Assembly (NCBI RefSeq): GCF_009649735.1
Contig: NZ_WJNH01000001.1
Location: 124,001-188,000, forward strand
Origin: Salinibacillus xinjiangensis
GTDB taxonomy: Bacteria; Bacillota; Bacilli; Bacillales; Alkalibacillaceae
Length of the DNA: 64,000 nt
Reading direction: 5' to 3'
Positions 8,946 to 17,500 of the stretch are shown piece by piece; position 1 is the first letter of the stretch; each line of letters opens with the position of its first letter. Under the pieces are notes generated by a model. It ran no database searches, was not told the origin of the DNA, and was given only the letters and a program-made list of their open reading frames with translations. The position numbers and the translations under genes are program-made.

Positions 8946-9497
8946 TTAAATCTGTCTGTACTTTTCGACACCTTCACGATACAAGTCATTTCCATGGGCA
9001 TCATTAATGACTACGACAGGAAAATTTTCAATCTCAAGCTTTCGAATCGCTTCAGTTCCTAAATCATCATAAGCAATTACTTCAACTGACTTGATGGAAC
9101 GAGAGATTAAGGCCGCTGAGCCTCCAATCGCGCCAAAATAGATAGCTTGATTTTTTACGATTGATTTTTTTACTTCTTCACTTCGATATCCTTTTCCAAT
9201 CATGCCCCTAAGCCCCATATCTAATAGAGCTGGTGTGAACTTATCCATTCGACTACTCGTTGTTGGCCCGGCTGAACCAATCACTTGCCCAGGCTTAGCC
9301 GGGGTTGGTCCGACATAATAAATCACTTGATTTTCTACATCAAATGGTAAAGGGGCTCCTTTTTCAATTTGCTCAGCCATTCGTTTATGTGCAGCATCAC
9401 GAGCTGTGTAAACCGTACCTGTTAATAGAACGCGATCTCCTGACCTTAAGGCTAAAATGTCTTCTTTTTTGAATGGAACTTGAATGTGTTTTGACAT
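8946..9497 (-). CDS. L(+)-tartrate dehydratase / class I fumarase, beta subunit
   Basis: C-terminal catalytic half of an iron-sulfur hydro-lyase of the tartrate/fumarate subfamily (183 residues). The sequence shows the swivelling-domain hallmarks GDRVLLTGTVYTARDAAHKR and YYVGPTPAKPGQVIGSAGPTTSSRMD, the latter in the substrate-binding region. It lies 12 bases downstream of the alpha-subunit gene. Family members act as fumarase, L-tartrate dehydratase or mesaconase. The adjacent D-tartrate dehydratase and the separate class II fumarase in this window favour tartrate, but this is context only. Confidence 0.88.
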   Translation of the reverse strand: MSKHIQVPFKKEDILALRSGDRVLLTGTVYTARDAAHKRMAEQIEKGAPLPFDVENQVIYYVGPTPAKPGQVIGSAGPTTSSRMDKFTPALLDMGLRGMIGKGYRSEEVKKSIVKNQAIYFGAIGGSAALISRSIKSVEVIAYDDLGTEAIRKLEIENFPVVVINDAHGNDLYREGVEKYRQI

Positions 9498-9509
9498 GTG
9501 GTATCCCCC

Positions 9510-10352
9510 TTACAATGTCGCTTCTTTGTGACGACTAGCATGGCAATTTAAATTAACAGCAACTGGAAGAGCAGCAATATGACAGGCCTCAACCTCTATT
9601 TTGATATCAAGTGCAGTGGTGGTTCCGCCCATTCCTTGAGGACCAATGCCGAGTCTATTAATCTCCTCCATTAACTCTACCTCAAGATCCGCTACCTCAA
9701 GATCTTTATGCCTTTCCCCAATTGGACGGAACAATGACTTTTTGGCTAAATAGGCACACCGTTCAAAATTTCCTCCAATCCCCACTCCTACAACAAGCGG
9801 TGGACAAGCATTTGGTCCGGCAACCCGCACAACATCTAAAATATAATCCTTAATTCCTTGAATACCATCCGATGGCTTAAGCATCTTTAAGTCACTCATA
9901 TTTTCAGCACCTCCGCCTTTCGCGGTCATATGAATGCTTAATTGATCTCCTTCTACCATTTCAATATGGATGATACCTGGCGTGTTATCATCCGTATTTT
10001 TACGTTCCAACGGATCCTTGACTATAGAATTTCGTAAATATCCATCCCCATAGCCTTTTCGTATTCCATCATTAATGGCATCGTAAAGACTACCGCCCGT
10101 AATATGGCAATCCTGTCCTAGCTCTACAATACAGACAACAGTGCCAGTATCCTGACACATAGGAACACGTTGCTTCGTTGCGATGTCCGCGTTTTCAATT
10201 AATTGGCTCAGTACTTCTTTTCCCGTCTCAGATTGTTCCGTTTTTAGAGCAGCTTGAAAGGCATTCATGACATCTTCACCTAGGTCATAATTAGCCTCAA
10301 TACACATCTCTGCTACTTTTTCTACAATATCCTCATAATGGATTACTTTCAT
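9510..10352 (-). CDS. L(+)-tartrate dehydratase / class I fumarase, alpha subunit
   Basis: A 280-residue subunit that carries the [4Fe-4S] cluster and performs trans-hydration/dehydration with the beta subunit. Cysteines appear in the conserved settings MCQDTGTVVC, GPNACPPLVVG and EACHIAALPVAVN, and GIGPQGMGGTTTALD is typical of the family. The start ATG overlaps the stop of the PaaI-like thioesterase gene by 4 bases (ATGA), indicating translational coupling. Product would be oxaloacetate from L-tartrate or malate from fumarate. The exact substrate is unresolved. Confidence 0.9.
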   Translation of the reverse strand: MKVIHYEDIVEKVAEMCIEANYDLGEDVMNAFQAALKTEQSETGKEVLSQLIENADIATKQRVPMCQDTGTVVCIVELGQDCHITGGSLYDAINDGIRKGYGDGYLRNSIVKDPLERKNTDDNTPGIIHIEMVEGDQLSIHMTAKGGGAENMSDLKMLKPSDGIQGIKDYILDVVRVAGPNACPPLVVGVGIGGNFERCAYLAKKSLFRPIGERHKDLEVADLEVELMEEINRLGIGPQGMGGTTTALDIKIEVEACHIAALPVAVNLNCHASRHKEATL

Positions 10353-10870
10353 TTATAGTCCTCCCCACTCTCTTGGTTGCGGATTTTTTTCACATAAAAT
10401 GTTCCAAGTGCCTGGGCTACGACTTCATTGTCCTCGTTGTAAACACTACATTCTGAAACGACAATTCGGCCTCCCCATTGCACAATTTTGGGCTTTGCTA
10501 TTAGCTTTTCACCCTCGCCCTTTTTAAGGAAATTGACCTTTAATTCTAGGGTATACACCTGTTTATTTTCCGGGAGCCTCTCCTTTATATGAAATCCAAT
10601 TGCAACATCCGCAAGTGTATACACCGCTCCACCTTGAGCCACTCCATAGATATTTTCATTTTGTGGTCCAAGCTTCATAATCATTTGATTATCAACTTGC
10701 TTAATACCTAGGAATCTACCAATCAAGTGCATGGATGATGTTTGCTCTAGAGCGTTAATCGTATGCTCTAAAATGGAGAGTTCCTGTTCTGAACAATGAT
10801 GAAGCCTTTGCTCTATTTGTTTAATGGATTGTTGGCGGGTTTCACATGTTCTTGTTTGATTGACTCCCAT
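10349..10870 (-). CDS. PaaI-family hotdog thioesterase
   Basis: A 173-residue protein with an N-terminal helical extension and a hotdog domain. The family motif is visible as GVAQGGAVYTLADVAIGF (about residues 92-109), with Gln in place of the histidine of HGG-type PaaI proteins and the catalytic Asp in LAD. It probably releases CoA from a short or medium acyl-CoA. It is translationally coupled to the dehydratase alpha gene and 11 bases downstream of the PrpD-type gene, so it belongs to the tartrate unit or shares its control. Role in the pathway is unclear. Confidence 0.8.
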   Translation of the reverse strand: MGVNQTRTCETRQQSIKQIEQRLHHCSEQELSILEHTINALEQTSSMHLIGRFLGIKQVDNQMIMKLGPQNENIYGVAQGGAVYTLADVAIGFHIKERLPENKQVYTLELKVNFLKKGEGEKLIAKPKIVQWGGRIVVSECSVYNEDNEVVAQALGTFYVKKIRNQESGEDYK

Positions 10871-10881
10871 GATGGACCTCC

Positions 10882-12237
10882 TTAGTTTGTCGTTGCCTGT
10901 TCAAATGCCAATAATTCAGCTACGTTGTCCAATGATTCTAGGTTTAATAGACTGTCAGACAATGATCGTCGTGTAGCTTCTGGTAAATCCTTGGCTAGGT
11001 CCATAAACTTAGCCACTAAATCCTCAGACGTCACAGGGTTTTCTGGGTCGCCTTTTGGAAAATCGGACAGCTTTTCAATGGTTTGCCCGTTCTTCAAGTG
11101 AACCTCAACTTTAGCACCCCACTTTTCTGGGTATGCCGCGTCAATATCAGGATCCACGGCTACATCAACTTTTTTCATGAGACTCCTTATTTCTTCATCC
11201 CAAAGGGTGTCATCATTAAAACTATCTAAACCACCGGTACCTTTTAACAAGGCGAGTGCTGTACAAAACTGTAGACTGAACTTGGAAGCATATTGTGTTG
11301 TTGGATGATCGTTGTCTGTTATGTTAAGAGCTACTTGATAGGTTTTGACTGAAATTTTATCGATGTCGGTTAACTGAAGTGGTTGTTCTTTTGATAGATC
11401 GACCATTAAATCCATGGCATGATGTGTGTGACGACATGAGGCGTGAATTTTAAATGAGTTTTCAACAATTTTAAAGGTGTCACCTAGGCCTTCCGTGATT
11501 TTAGATGAATCGTAATCCTCACTCATCGCTTCAAAAAAGCCTCTGTTTCCTTCTAAGATTTTGCTAGCAGCTGTAAATCCCTTTTGTGCTAACAATGCAC
11601 TAATAACACCATTCATCGCTGCCTTGCCTGGGTGTAATTGTTTCGTATTGGCTCCATCTTCAATAAATTCCCATAGTCCTGCGGCTTGTGTGCCTGCGCT
11701 TCCTATGGAGTGAGCGATTTCCTCTTCACTTAGATCTAGTAATTTAGCAACTGCCGCAGCTGAACCAAACGTTCCACAGGTTGCCGTGTTATGCCAATAA
11801 TAGTAATGAGATGGAGAGACAGCTTCCCCAACTCGATAGCAAACTTCATAACCAACTACAACAGCTGTAATGAAGTCCTTTCCGCTAACTTCCTTCCACT
11901 CCGCTATCGCTAGAGCTGCAGGAATGACTACGGTTGCAGCATGAATAATAGAGGCTTTATGGATATCATCAAGTTCTACGATATGACTAGCTGCTCCATT
12001 AACAAATGCCGCATTAGCGACTGAGTTTTTGCCACCAGTGACTAGGGTTGCTTGCTCCTCTCCGCCCATTTCCTTAATAAATTCATTAATCATTTGGACA
12101 GGTGGTTTTTTCGCACCAGCAAACGCTGAACTAAAGTAATCTAAAATACAAAGCTTCGTAAACGAAACCACATCTTCCGGCAAATCTTCATAGGACGTGC
12201 GTTTGACATAGCGAGCTAACTCTTCACTTAACCCCAT
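10882..12237 (-). CDS. MmgE/PrpD family protein (paralogue 1)
   Basis: Member of the 2-methylcitrate dehydratase / cis-aconitate decarboxylase / iminodisuccinate epimerase fold (451 residues). The helical domain carries SHIVELDDIHKASIIHAATVVIPAALA, with His/Asp residues of the active-site region, then KQLHPGKAAMNGVISALLA and SFKIHASCRHTHHAMD in the middle. The ATG at 12237 has GGGGAGG 8 bases upstream. It heads a tight run (thioesterase, dehydratase alpha and beta, MFS, DASS, tarD). A TATACT -10-like box lies on the minus strand at 12319-12314, but no good -35 was found. The fold covers several C5-C7 di/tricarboxylate reactions, so the reaction is not assigned. Confidence 0.85.
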   Translation of the reverse strand: MGLSEELARYVKRTSYEDLPEDVVSFTKLCILDYFSSAFAGAKKPPVQMINEFIKEMGGEEQATLVTGGKNSVANAAFVNGAASHIVELDDIHKASIIHAATVVIPAALAIAEWKEVSGKDFITAVVVGYEVCYRVGEAVSPSHYYYWHNTATCGTFGSAAAVAKLLDLSEEEIAHSIGSAGTQAAGLWEFIEDGANTKQLHPGKAAMNGVISALLAQKGFTAASKILEGNRGFFEAMSEDYDSSKITEGLGDTFKIVENSFKIHASCRHTHHAMDLMVDLSKEQPLQLTDIDKISVKTYQVALNITDNDHPTTQYASKFSLQFCTALALLKGTGGLDSFNDDTLWDEEIRSLMKKVDVAVDPDIDAAYPEKWGAKVEVHLKNGQTIEKLSDFPKGDPENPVTSEDLVAKFMDLAKDLPEATRRSLSDSLLNLESLDNVAELLAFEQATTN

Positions 12238-12264
12238 CAAAATTTCCTCCCCTTTATTTTCGGT

Positions 12265-12300
12265 GGGACGGAGGGACAGGTACCGTGTCCCTTCCGTCTC
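12265..12300. repeat. Dispersed hairpin repeat, copy 1
   Basis: An imperfect inverted repeat (GACGGAGGGACA ... TGTCCCTTCCGTC, one bulge) in the leader of the PrpD-type gene. Its left arm, 12265-12281, is the exact reverse complement of 17 bases at 13625-13641, on the other side of the acyl-CoA dehydrogenase gene. It looks like a small repetitive palindromic element. Confidence 0.6.
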
Positions 12301-12355
12301 TTTAACTAAACTTAGTATACCATTTATTTATGATTATGAATATTCAGACATAGGT

Positions 12356-12386
12356 TGTAGTCCTTGATGGTGTTTCAAGGACTACA
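12356..12386 (-). terminator. Hairpin after the acyl-CoA dehydrogenase gene
   Basis: A perfect 11-bp stem (TGTAGTCCTTG / CAAGGACTACA) with a 9-base loop lies 8 bases after the acyl-CoA dehydrogenase stop. No T-run follows on the minus strand, so it may be a Rho-independent terminator of low strength or a 3'-end stabilising hairpin. It separates the CoA block from the PrpD/tartrate block. Confidence 0.55.
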
Positions 12387-12394
12387 TAATTTCT

Positions 12395-13555
12395 TTAGAA
12401 AGAGCGTGGCAAGCCGAGCACATGCTGTCCAACGTAGCTGACAACTAAATTGTTTGTAATTGGTGCAACGATAAATAGACGGGCCTCACGGAATTTACGT
12501 TCAATATTATATTCCGTTGCAAATCCATACCCTCCATATGTAGTCATCGCTGCATTAGCTGCTTTCCAGGTTGCTTCAGAAGCTAAATACTTTGCCATAT
12601 TCGCTTCCGCCCCGCAATTTTCCCCTTCATCAAACATTTCTGCCGCCTTATTACGCATGAGTTTAGCTGCTTCTATATCCATATAAGATTCCGCAATTGG
12701 GAATTGTACTCCTTGGTTTTGACCAATAGGACGGTTAAATACTTCACGTTCATTAGCGTACTGAACAGATTTATCCACGAAGTATAGTCCATCTCCAATG
12801 CTTTCAGAGGAAATCAAAATACGCTCTGCATTCATCCCACTCAATACTTGCTTAAATCCTTTCCCTTCAACACCCACAAGATTTTCAACTGGGATTTCCA
12901 CATTCTCAAAAAACACTTCAGTCGTAGCATGATTGATCATTGTATCGATAGGTCGAATGGTGATGTTGTCTTTTTGGTCTTGCATATCGAGAATAAAGAG
13001 ACTTAGCCCATCAGTTTTCTTTTTCACTTGATCCTTTGGCGTAGTACGAGCCAATAAGAGCATAAGATCAGAGTATTCGGCACGAGAAGTCCAAATCTTT
13101 TGCCCATTAACTATGTAACGGTCCCCTTTCAACTCCGCTGTTGTTTCAATACTAGTCGTGTCACTACCTGCTGTAGGCTCGGTGATTCCAAAAGCTTGAA
13201 GACGAAGCTCACCACTAGCAATTTTCGGTAAGTAACGTTGCTTTTGATTCTCACTCCCATGACGAAGGATTGCCCCCATCGTATACATTTGAGCGTGACC
13301 AGCACCAGCGTTTCCACCAGAACGGTTAATTTCTTCTAAAATGGCACCAGCTTCTACCATGCCTAAGCCTGCCCCACCATATTCTTCAGGAATGAGTACA
13401 GATAACCAGCCTTCATCTGTTAGCGCTTGAATAAATTCTTCTGGATACGCCTTATTTTCATCTGTTTCTCTCCAATAACTCTCAGGGAATTTCTCACATA
13501 GAGAGCGAACACTGCTTCGGATTAAATCTAATTCTTCACTTGTACTTTTGGCCAT
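12395..13555 (-). CDS. Acyl-CoA dehydrogenase family flavoprotein, atypical active site
   Basis: A 386-residue FAD enzyme that would introduce a 2,3-double bond in an acyl-CoA. Domain order is normal: N-terminal helices with IPEEYGGAGLGMVE, the middle domain with QAFGITEPTAGSDTTS and INGQ-like VNGQKIWTS, and the C-terminal helical domain with TTYGGYGFATEYNIER. The usual C-terminal catalytic Glu region (EGT) reads APITNN here, so the canonical base is missing; it may be elsewhere or the reaction may differ. It is the last gene of the CitE / CoA-transferase / HMG-CoA-lyase-like / hydratase block. The ATG has a GGGAGG site. Confidence 0.88.
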   Translation of the reverse strand: MAKSTSEELDLIRSSVRSLCEKFPESYWRETDENKAYPEEFIQALTDEGWLSVLIPEEYGGAGLGMVEAGAILEEINRSGGNAGAGHAQMYTMGAILRHGSENQKQRYLPKIASGELRLQAFGITEPTAGSDTTSIETTAELKGDRYIVNGQKIWTSRAEYSDLMLLLARTTPKDQVKKKTDGLSLFILDMQDQKDNITIRPIDTMINHATTEVFFENVEIPVENLVGVEGKGFKQVLSGMNAERILISSESIGDGLYFVDKSVQYANEREVFNRPIGQNQGVQFPIAESYMDIEAAKLMRNKAAEMFDEGENCGAEANMAKYLASEATWKAANAAMTTYGGYGFATEYNIERKFREARLFIVAPITNNLVVSYVGQHVLGLPRSF

Positions 13556-13614
13556 TGTAAATTCCTCCCGTTAGTCGATTGAGTTTATCATATAAAAATG
13601 ACATGTCTGGAAAT

Positions 13615-13641
13615 GGGACAAGGGACCTGTCCCTCCGTCCC
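13615..13641. repeat. Dispersed hairpin repeat, copy 2
   Basis: Nested GGGAC / GTCCC inverted repeats. Bases 13625-13641 match the reverse complement of 12265-12281 exactly (17 bases). The element touches the stop codon of the enoyl-CoA hydratase gene. Confidence 0.55.
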
Positions 13642-14435
13642 TACTTCCCTTGCCACTCAGGCTGACGCTTTTCGTTAAAGGCGCGAATTCCTTCTAAGCG
13701 GTCTTCTGAATTTGCACATTTATAATATTGATCTAGCTCGATATTCAGTGCTGTGTTAATGTCGGTTTGTAATCCATTATTAATGGAGTGCTTCAAAGCC
13801 TTTAAGGAAAGGGGTGCATTCTTCCCAATATCTCTTGCTACTTCAAGCACTTTTGCTGTTAATTGTTCAGATGGGACGACATAGTTGGCGAGACCAATTT
13901 CCTGGGCCCGTTCTGCTGGTACCTGATTACCTCTAAACAATATTTCCTTTGCTAAACCAACAGGTATACTACGTGGTAAAAGTTGGGTTCCTCCAACACC
14001 TGGAATAATTCCAATTTTCACCTCCGGAACTCCGACCTTGGCATGCTCAGCAAAAATACGAAGGTCGCAGCTTAACACCATTTCCATACCTCCGCCGAGA
14101 GCATATCCATTTACAGCTGCAATAACCGGAAATGGAAAATCTCTTAATAATCCATAAGCTTCTTCAAAAATGTCATGTTGACGGCGCCAATCCTCATTGG
14201 TCATCCCGTTACGTTCCTTTAAATCTGCTCCTACACAAAAACTTTTCTCCCCGGATCCTGTCACCACTAAAACTCGTAAATCCTTTTGTTCCTTCAAATC
14301 TTTTAAACACGCAACTAATTCCTCTGCCATTCTTGTATTCAACGCATTCATAGATTTAGGACGATTTAAAGTCAGTGTGTAAACCCCTTTGGTTTCCTCA
14401 TCTTGTTCGAGCTTAAGTGTTTCCCAATTTGCCAT
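13641..14435 (-). CDS. Enoyl-CoA hydratase/isomerase (crotonase) family
   Basis: A 264-residue crotonase-fold protein, normal length for the family. Key features are the oxyanion-hole segments FCVGADLKER (about residues 67-76) and AAVNGYALGGGMEMVLSCDLR (about 107-127), and the glutamates around PEVKIGIIPGVGGTQLLPR. It should hydrate a 2-enoyl-CoA, presumably the product of the neighbouring acyl-CoA dehydrogenase. It starts 16 bases after the HMG-CoA-lyase-like gene in transcription order with GGGGGAG as ribosome site. Substrate not known. Confidence 0.9.
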   Translation of the reverse strand: MANWETLKLEQDEETKGVYTLTLNRPKSMNALNTRMAEELVACLKDLKEQKDLRVLVVTGSGEKSFCVGADLKERNGMTNEDWRRQHDIFEEAYGLLRDFPFPVIAAVNGYALGGGMEMVLSCDLRIFAEHAKVGVPEVKIGIIPGVGGTQLLPRSIPVGLAKEILFRGNQVPAERAQEIGLANYVVPSEQLTAKVLEVARDIGKNAPLSLKALKHSINNGLQTDINTALNIELDQYYKCANSEDRLEGIRAFNEKRQPEWQGK

Positions 14436-14451
14436 GACTTCTCCCCCTTAT

Positions 14452-15375
14452 TTAGCTTACAGGTACTTCATATTTACGATTTGATTTCCCAGCCTTCAAC
14501 ACACTGCTAGGTAATTCATGGCCAACTAAGTCCTGTAATAAAGCTGATGTTTTCAGTAATTGATCTAAATCTATCCCTGTATCAATGCCCATGTTATGTA
14601 ACATGTGAACCACATCTTCTGTACACACATTACCCGTAGCTCCCGGGGCAAATGGGCAGCCACCCAATCCACCAAGGGCTGCATCAAAGCTACTAACTCC
14701 CGCTTGAATTCCTGCTAATATATTGGGTAGTCCCATGTCTCTAGTATTATGAAAGTGAAGATTAAACTTTTGGTCAGGAAATTGAGCCACAACCCCATTG
14801 ACAAGCTCGTATACTTGCTTCGGGTTGGCCATACCTGTTGTATCAGCTAATGTAATGGTGTCTACCCCAATTTGTGTAATTTGACCGATAATAGAGTGAA
14901 TTCTTGATTCAGAAATCTCACCTTCAAATGGACAACCAAAGGAAGTTGCGAGTGATACATCTAATTTCATATGGTGTTCATCACAAAATTCTTTAATCTG
15001 TTTGTAGTTTTCTATGGAGGTTTGAGTTGTCTGTTTTATATTCTGGAGGTTGTGTGTGTTGCTTGCTGAAAACACGGTGTTGACTTGTTTAATTCCTTTG
15101 GATGCTGCATTTTGCGCTCCCTTTAAATTGGGAATTAATGCTATTAGTTTTACATCACCCTGATTCTTAAGTAACTCAAATACTTCCCCACTGTTTGCCA
15201 TTTGTGGAACTAGCTTTGGATGTACAAAGGAACCAAATTCTATCGTTTTGACATTAGCTTTTATCAATCCATCCGCGATGAGCTTTTTTTGCTCCGCCGT
15301 CAGTATTGTAGATTCCAACTGTAAGCCATCTCTTAGTCCCACATCATTAATGGTTACTGTTTCTGGCCAGTACAT
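14452..15375 (-). CDS. HMG-CoA lyase-like aldol lyase (DRE-TIM)
   Basis: A 307-residue TIM-barrel lyase related to hydroxymethylglutaryl-CoA lyase, which splits a 3-hydroxy-3-methylacyl-CoA. The metal/substrate motif DVGLRDGLQ is at residues 11-19, the HxH metal ligands appear in LHFHNTRDMG (about 201-210), and the catalytic-cysteine loop is GLGGCPFAPGATGN (about 235-248). The canonical HDT segment reads HNT. Beside a family III CoA-transferase and a crotonase, it fits breakdown of a branched dicarboxylate such as 3-hydroxy-3-methylglutarate, but the CitE-like lyase in the same unit leaves other C5-C6 substrates open. Confidence 0.85.
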   Translation of the reverse strand: MYWPETVTINDVGLRDGLQLESTILTAEQKKLIADGLIKANVKTIEFGSFVHPKLVPQMANSGEVFELLKNQGDVKLIALIPNLKGAQNAASKGIKQVNTVFSASNTHNLQNIKQTTQTSIENYKQIKEFCDEHHMKLDVSLATSFGCPFEGEISESRIHSIIGQITQIGVDTITLADTTGMANPKQVYELVNGVVAQFPDQKFNLHFHNTRDMGLPNILAGIQAGVSSFDAALGGLGGCPFAPGATGNVCTEDVVHMLHNMGIDTGIDLDQLLKTSALLQDLVGHELPSSVLKAGKSNRKYEVPVS

Positions 15376-15389
15376 GTGTCTCCCCCCAC

Positions 15390-16547
15390 TTACTTTTGAT
15401 TGGCTGTATCTTCAATCCCTAATTCTTTGAGAATCTTATCTGTATGCTCGCCTAATTCTGGTACTGGATCCATACGCGTTTCCAAGCCATCCATTGTAAC
15501 AGGTGGCTTCAGCGCTTTAATATTCCCCACCGGCGTTTGAACCTCATCCCAGCGGTTGCGAGCTTGTAATTGAGGATGTTCAAAAAAGTCCTTCATGTTA
15601 TTTAAACGAGCATTCGCGATTTTGGCTTGTTCCAACCTTTCAATAACTTCACTCGAGGTTAAGCTCACAAAGCTCTTTTCAATAATTTCTTTTAGCACTT
15701 CACGATTTTCTGACCTTTTGGCGTTTGCATCAAACCGCTCATCTGTGGCAATCTCAGGGTTTAAGAGTACCTTTTCACAAAAAATGACCCATTCCCTTTC
15801 ATTTTGCAAACCACAAAATACGGTTTTCCCATCTCCACATGCAAAAGGGCCATATGGATAAATGGTGGAGTGACTAGCTCCAGTACGCTTTGGCTCTTGA
15901 CCGCCGTATGCACTGTAATACATCGGATAGCCCATCCATTCACCGAGTGCTTCAAGCATTGAGATTTCAATAATGTCTCCCCTACCTGTCTTCATACGGT
16001 TTAGAATCGCAGTAAGAATTCCGGTATACGCATACATTCCTGCTGCAATATCGGCACTTGAAATACCTGTTTTAGAAGGGGTATCTTCTGTTCCAGTTAG
16101 GGATACGAGACCAGCTTCACACTGTACAAGTAAGTCATAGGCCTTCTTATTGGCATATGGACCCGCTTCTCCATATCCACTCAAACTACAAACAATCAAT
16201 TCAGGATGCTTTTCTAGTAATTTTTGGGGATCAAAACCCATTCTCCTTAAAGCACCCGGCGCAAGGTTTTGAATCAAGACATCAGCCTTTTCTAGTAATC
16301 GACTGAGGACCTGCTTCCCCTCTTCTGATTTCAGATCAAGCGTAATGGATTCTTTGGATCGATTACACCACACAAAGTGACTAGACATCCCTCTAACGGT
16401 TGTGTCATAATTCCGAGCAAAGTCGCCCACCTCTGGTCGCTCTACCTTGATCACACGAGCTCCTAAGTCAGCTAGTTGCCGTGTTGCAAATGGCACTGCA
16501 ATTGCCTGCTCGATTGCTACAACTGTAACACCCTCTAAAGGCAACAT
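15390..16547 (-). CDS. Family III CoA-transferase (CaiB/BaiF), copy 1
   Basis: A 385-residue CoA-transferase that activates a carboxylate with CoA from a donor such as succinyl-CoA. The N-terminal fold signature EQAIAVPFATRQLADLGARVIKVERPEVGD and the catalytic aspartate in AYDLLVQCEAGLVSLTG (about residue 137) are present, as is DIIEISMLEALGEWM near the middle. It starts 58 bases after the CitE-like gene with an AAGGAGGAG site. In the block it would supply the CoA thioester used by dehydrogenase, hydratase and lyases. Dicarboxylate substrates are typical of this subgroup; none can be proven. Confidence 0.9.
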   Translation of the reverse strand: MLPLEGVTVVAIEQAIAVPFATRQLADLGARVIKVERPEVGDFARNYDTTVRGMSSHFVWCNRSKESITLDLKSEEGKQVLSRLLEKADVLIQNLAPGALRRMGFDPQKLLEKHPELIVCSLSGYGEAGPYANKKAYDLLVQCEAGLVSLTGTEDTPSKTGISSADIAAGMYAYTGILTAILNRMKTGRGDIIEISMLEALGEWMGYPMYYSAYGGQEPKRTGASHSTIYPYGPFACGDGKTVFCGLQNEREWVIFCEKVLLNPEIATDERFDANAKRSENREVLKEIIEKSFVSLTSSEVIERLEQAKIANARLNNMKDFFEHPQLQARNRWDEVQTPVGNIKALKPPVTMDGLETRMDPVPELGEHTDKILKELGIEDTANQK

Positions 16548-16605
16548 ATATTCCTCTCCTCCTTATCTCTGAATACGTGCAGTATTGAATAAAGACTGAT
16601 AATCC

Positions 16606-17469
16606 TCAGTTGCTAGAATCTACATAAGATAGAATCCTCTTTGCACGCTCAGCTACTGGTATATCCACCATTTTGCCATCTACCTCAATTGACCCTAGCC
16701 CATGCTGTCTAGCTTGCTCATAGCTAGTAACTATACGTTTGGCTTCATCTAACTCTTCTGGTGTTGGAGCATAAATTTCAGTTACCACTGGAATTTGCTT
16801 AGGATGTATCAATAACTTCCCTTGAAATCCTAGTTGTTTTCCCATTTCAACATCTAGCTTGAAGCCTTCTTCATTTTTAAAATCAGGATAAATAGCATCA
16901 ATTGGTGGTTCAATGTTGGCCGCTCTAGAGTCGGCTACTAGCTTGGACCGAACGTATGTCATACCATTTTTTCTTTCCTCTGTACTTACATTCAAATCGA
17001 GCATAAAATCTTCTGCTCCAAACGCCAACTGTTTCACCCGTTCACTTGAAGTGGCAATTTCGAATGCATTTCTAAGCCCTAAAGCGTTTTCAATTATTGG
17101 TACAACAGAGATAGTACCTTCCTTTAGTCCTATTTTCCGCTCCACAGCACTTAATAGATAATCTACTATAACAATGTCATTTTTTGCATTTACTTTCGGA
17201 AGTACAATTCCTGATAATCCTTCTGTAACGGTTTCGTAAAGATCATCTAAAAAATATTCGGTAGAGATCGCATTAACCCTAATGTAGTTTCTGTTTTGTT
17301 TAAAGCTTTGAACCATACGAGAAACTTTTATTCTAGCCATTTTCTTATCCTGATTTGAAACGGAATCCTCTAAATCAAATATGAAAGCGTCGGCATTTAC
17401 ATCCTTGACCTTATTCAAAAACTTATCTTGGCTCCCTGGAATAAACAACCACGATATGATCAATAGCAT
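16606..17469 (-). CDS. HpcH/HpaI-CitE family CoA-ester lyase, copy 1
   Basis: A TIM-barrel lyase of about 287 residues, of the malyl-CoA / citramalyl-CoA / citrate-lyase-beta group. Landmarks are SWLFIPGSQ at the N-terminus, FIFDLEDSV, VVPIIENALG with the Mg-binding Glu, and FGAEDFMLDL with the Mg-binding Asp. The start is uncertain: an ATG at 17469 and a TTG at 17463 both follow AAAAAGGA, while the outermost ATG at 17487 has no ribosome site. It is the first gene of the CoA block. A TATAAT box lies at 17583-17578 and repeated TACAAT motifs lie between it and the gene. Confidence 0.86.
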   Translation of the reverse strand: MLLIISWLFIPGSQDKFLNKVKDVNADAFIFDLEDSVSNQDKKMARIKVSRMVQSFKQNRNYIRVNAISTEYFLDDLYETVTEGLSGIVLPKVNAKNDIVIVDYLLSAVERKIGLKEGTISVVPIIENALGLRNAFEIATSSERVKQLAFGAEDFMLDLNVSTEERKNGMTYVRSKLVADSRAANIEPPIDAIYPDFKNEEGFKLDVEMGKQLGFQGKLLIHPKQIPVVTEIYAPTPEELDEAKRIVTSYEQARQHGLGSIEVDGKMVDIPVAERAKRILSYVDSSN

Positions 17470-17500
17470 CATTCCTTTTTCACACATTTAAGCGGGGTTT

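Noticed and set aside
8946-10352. Assignment of the two-subunit dehydratase as housekeeping class I fumarase
   Set aside because: Not excluded by sequence, but the operon context with D-tartrate dehydratase and acid carriers favours a catabolic dehydratase, so no fumarase gene symbol was given.
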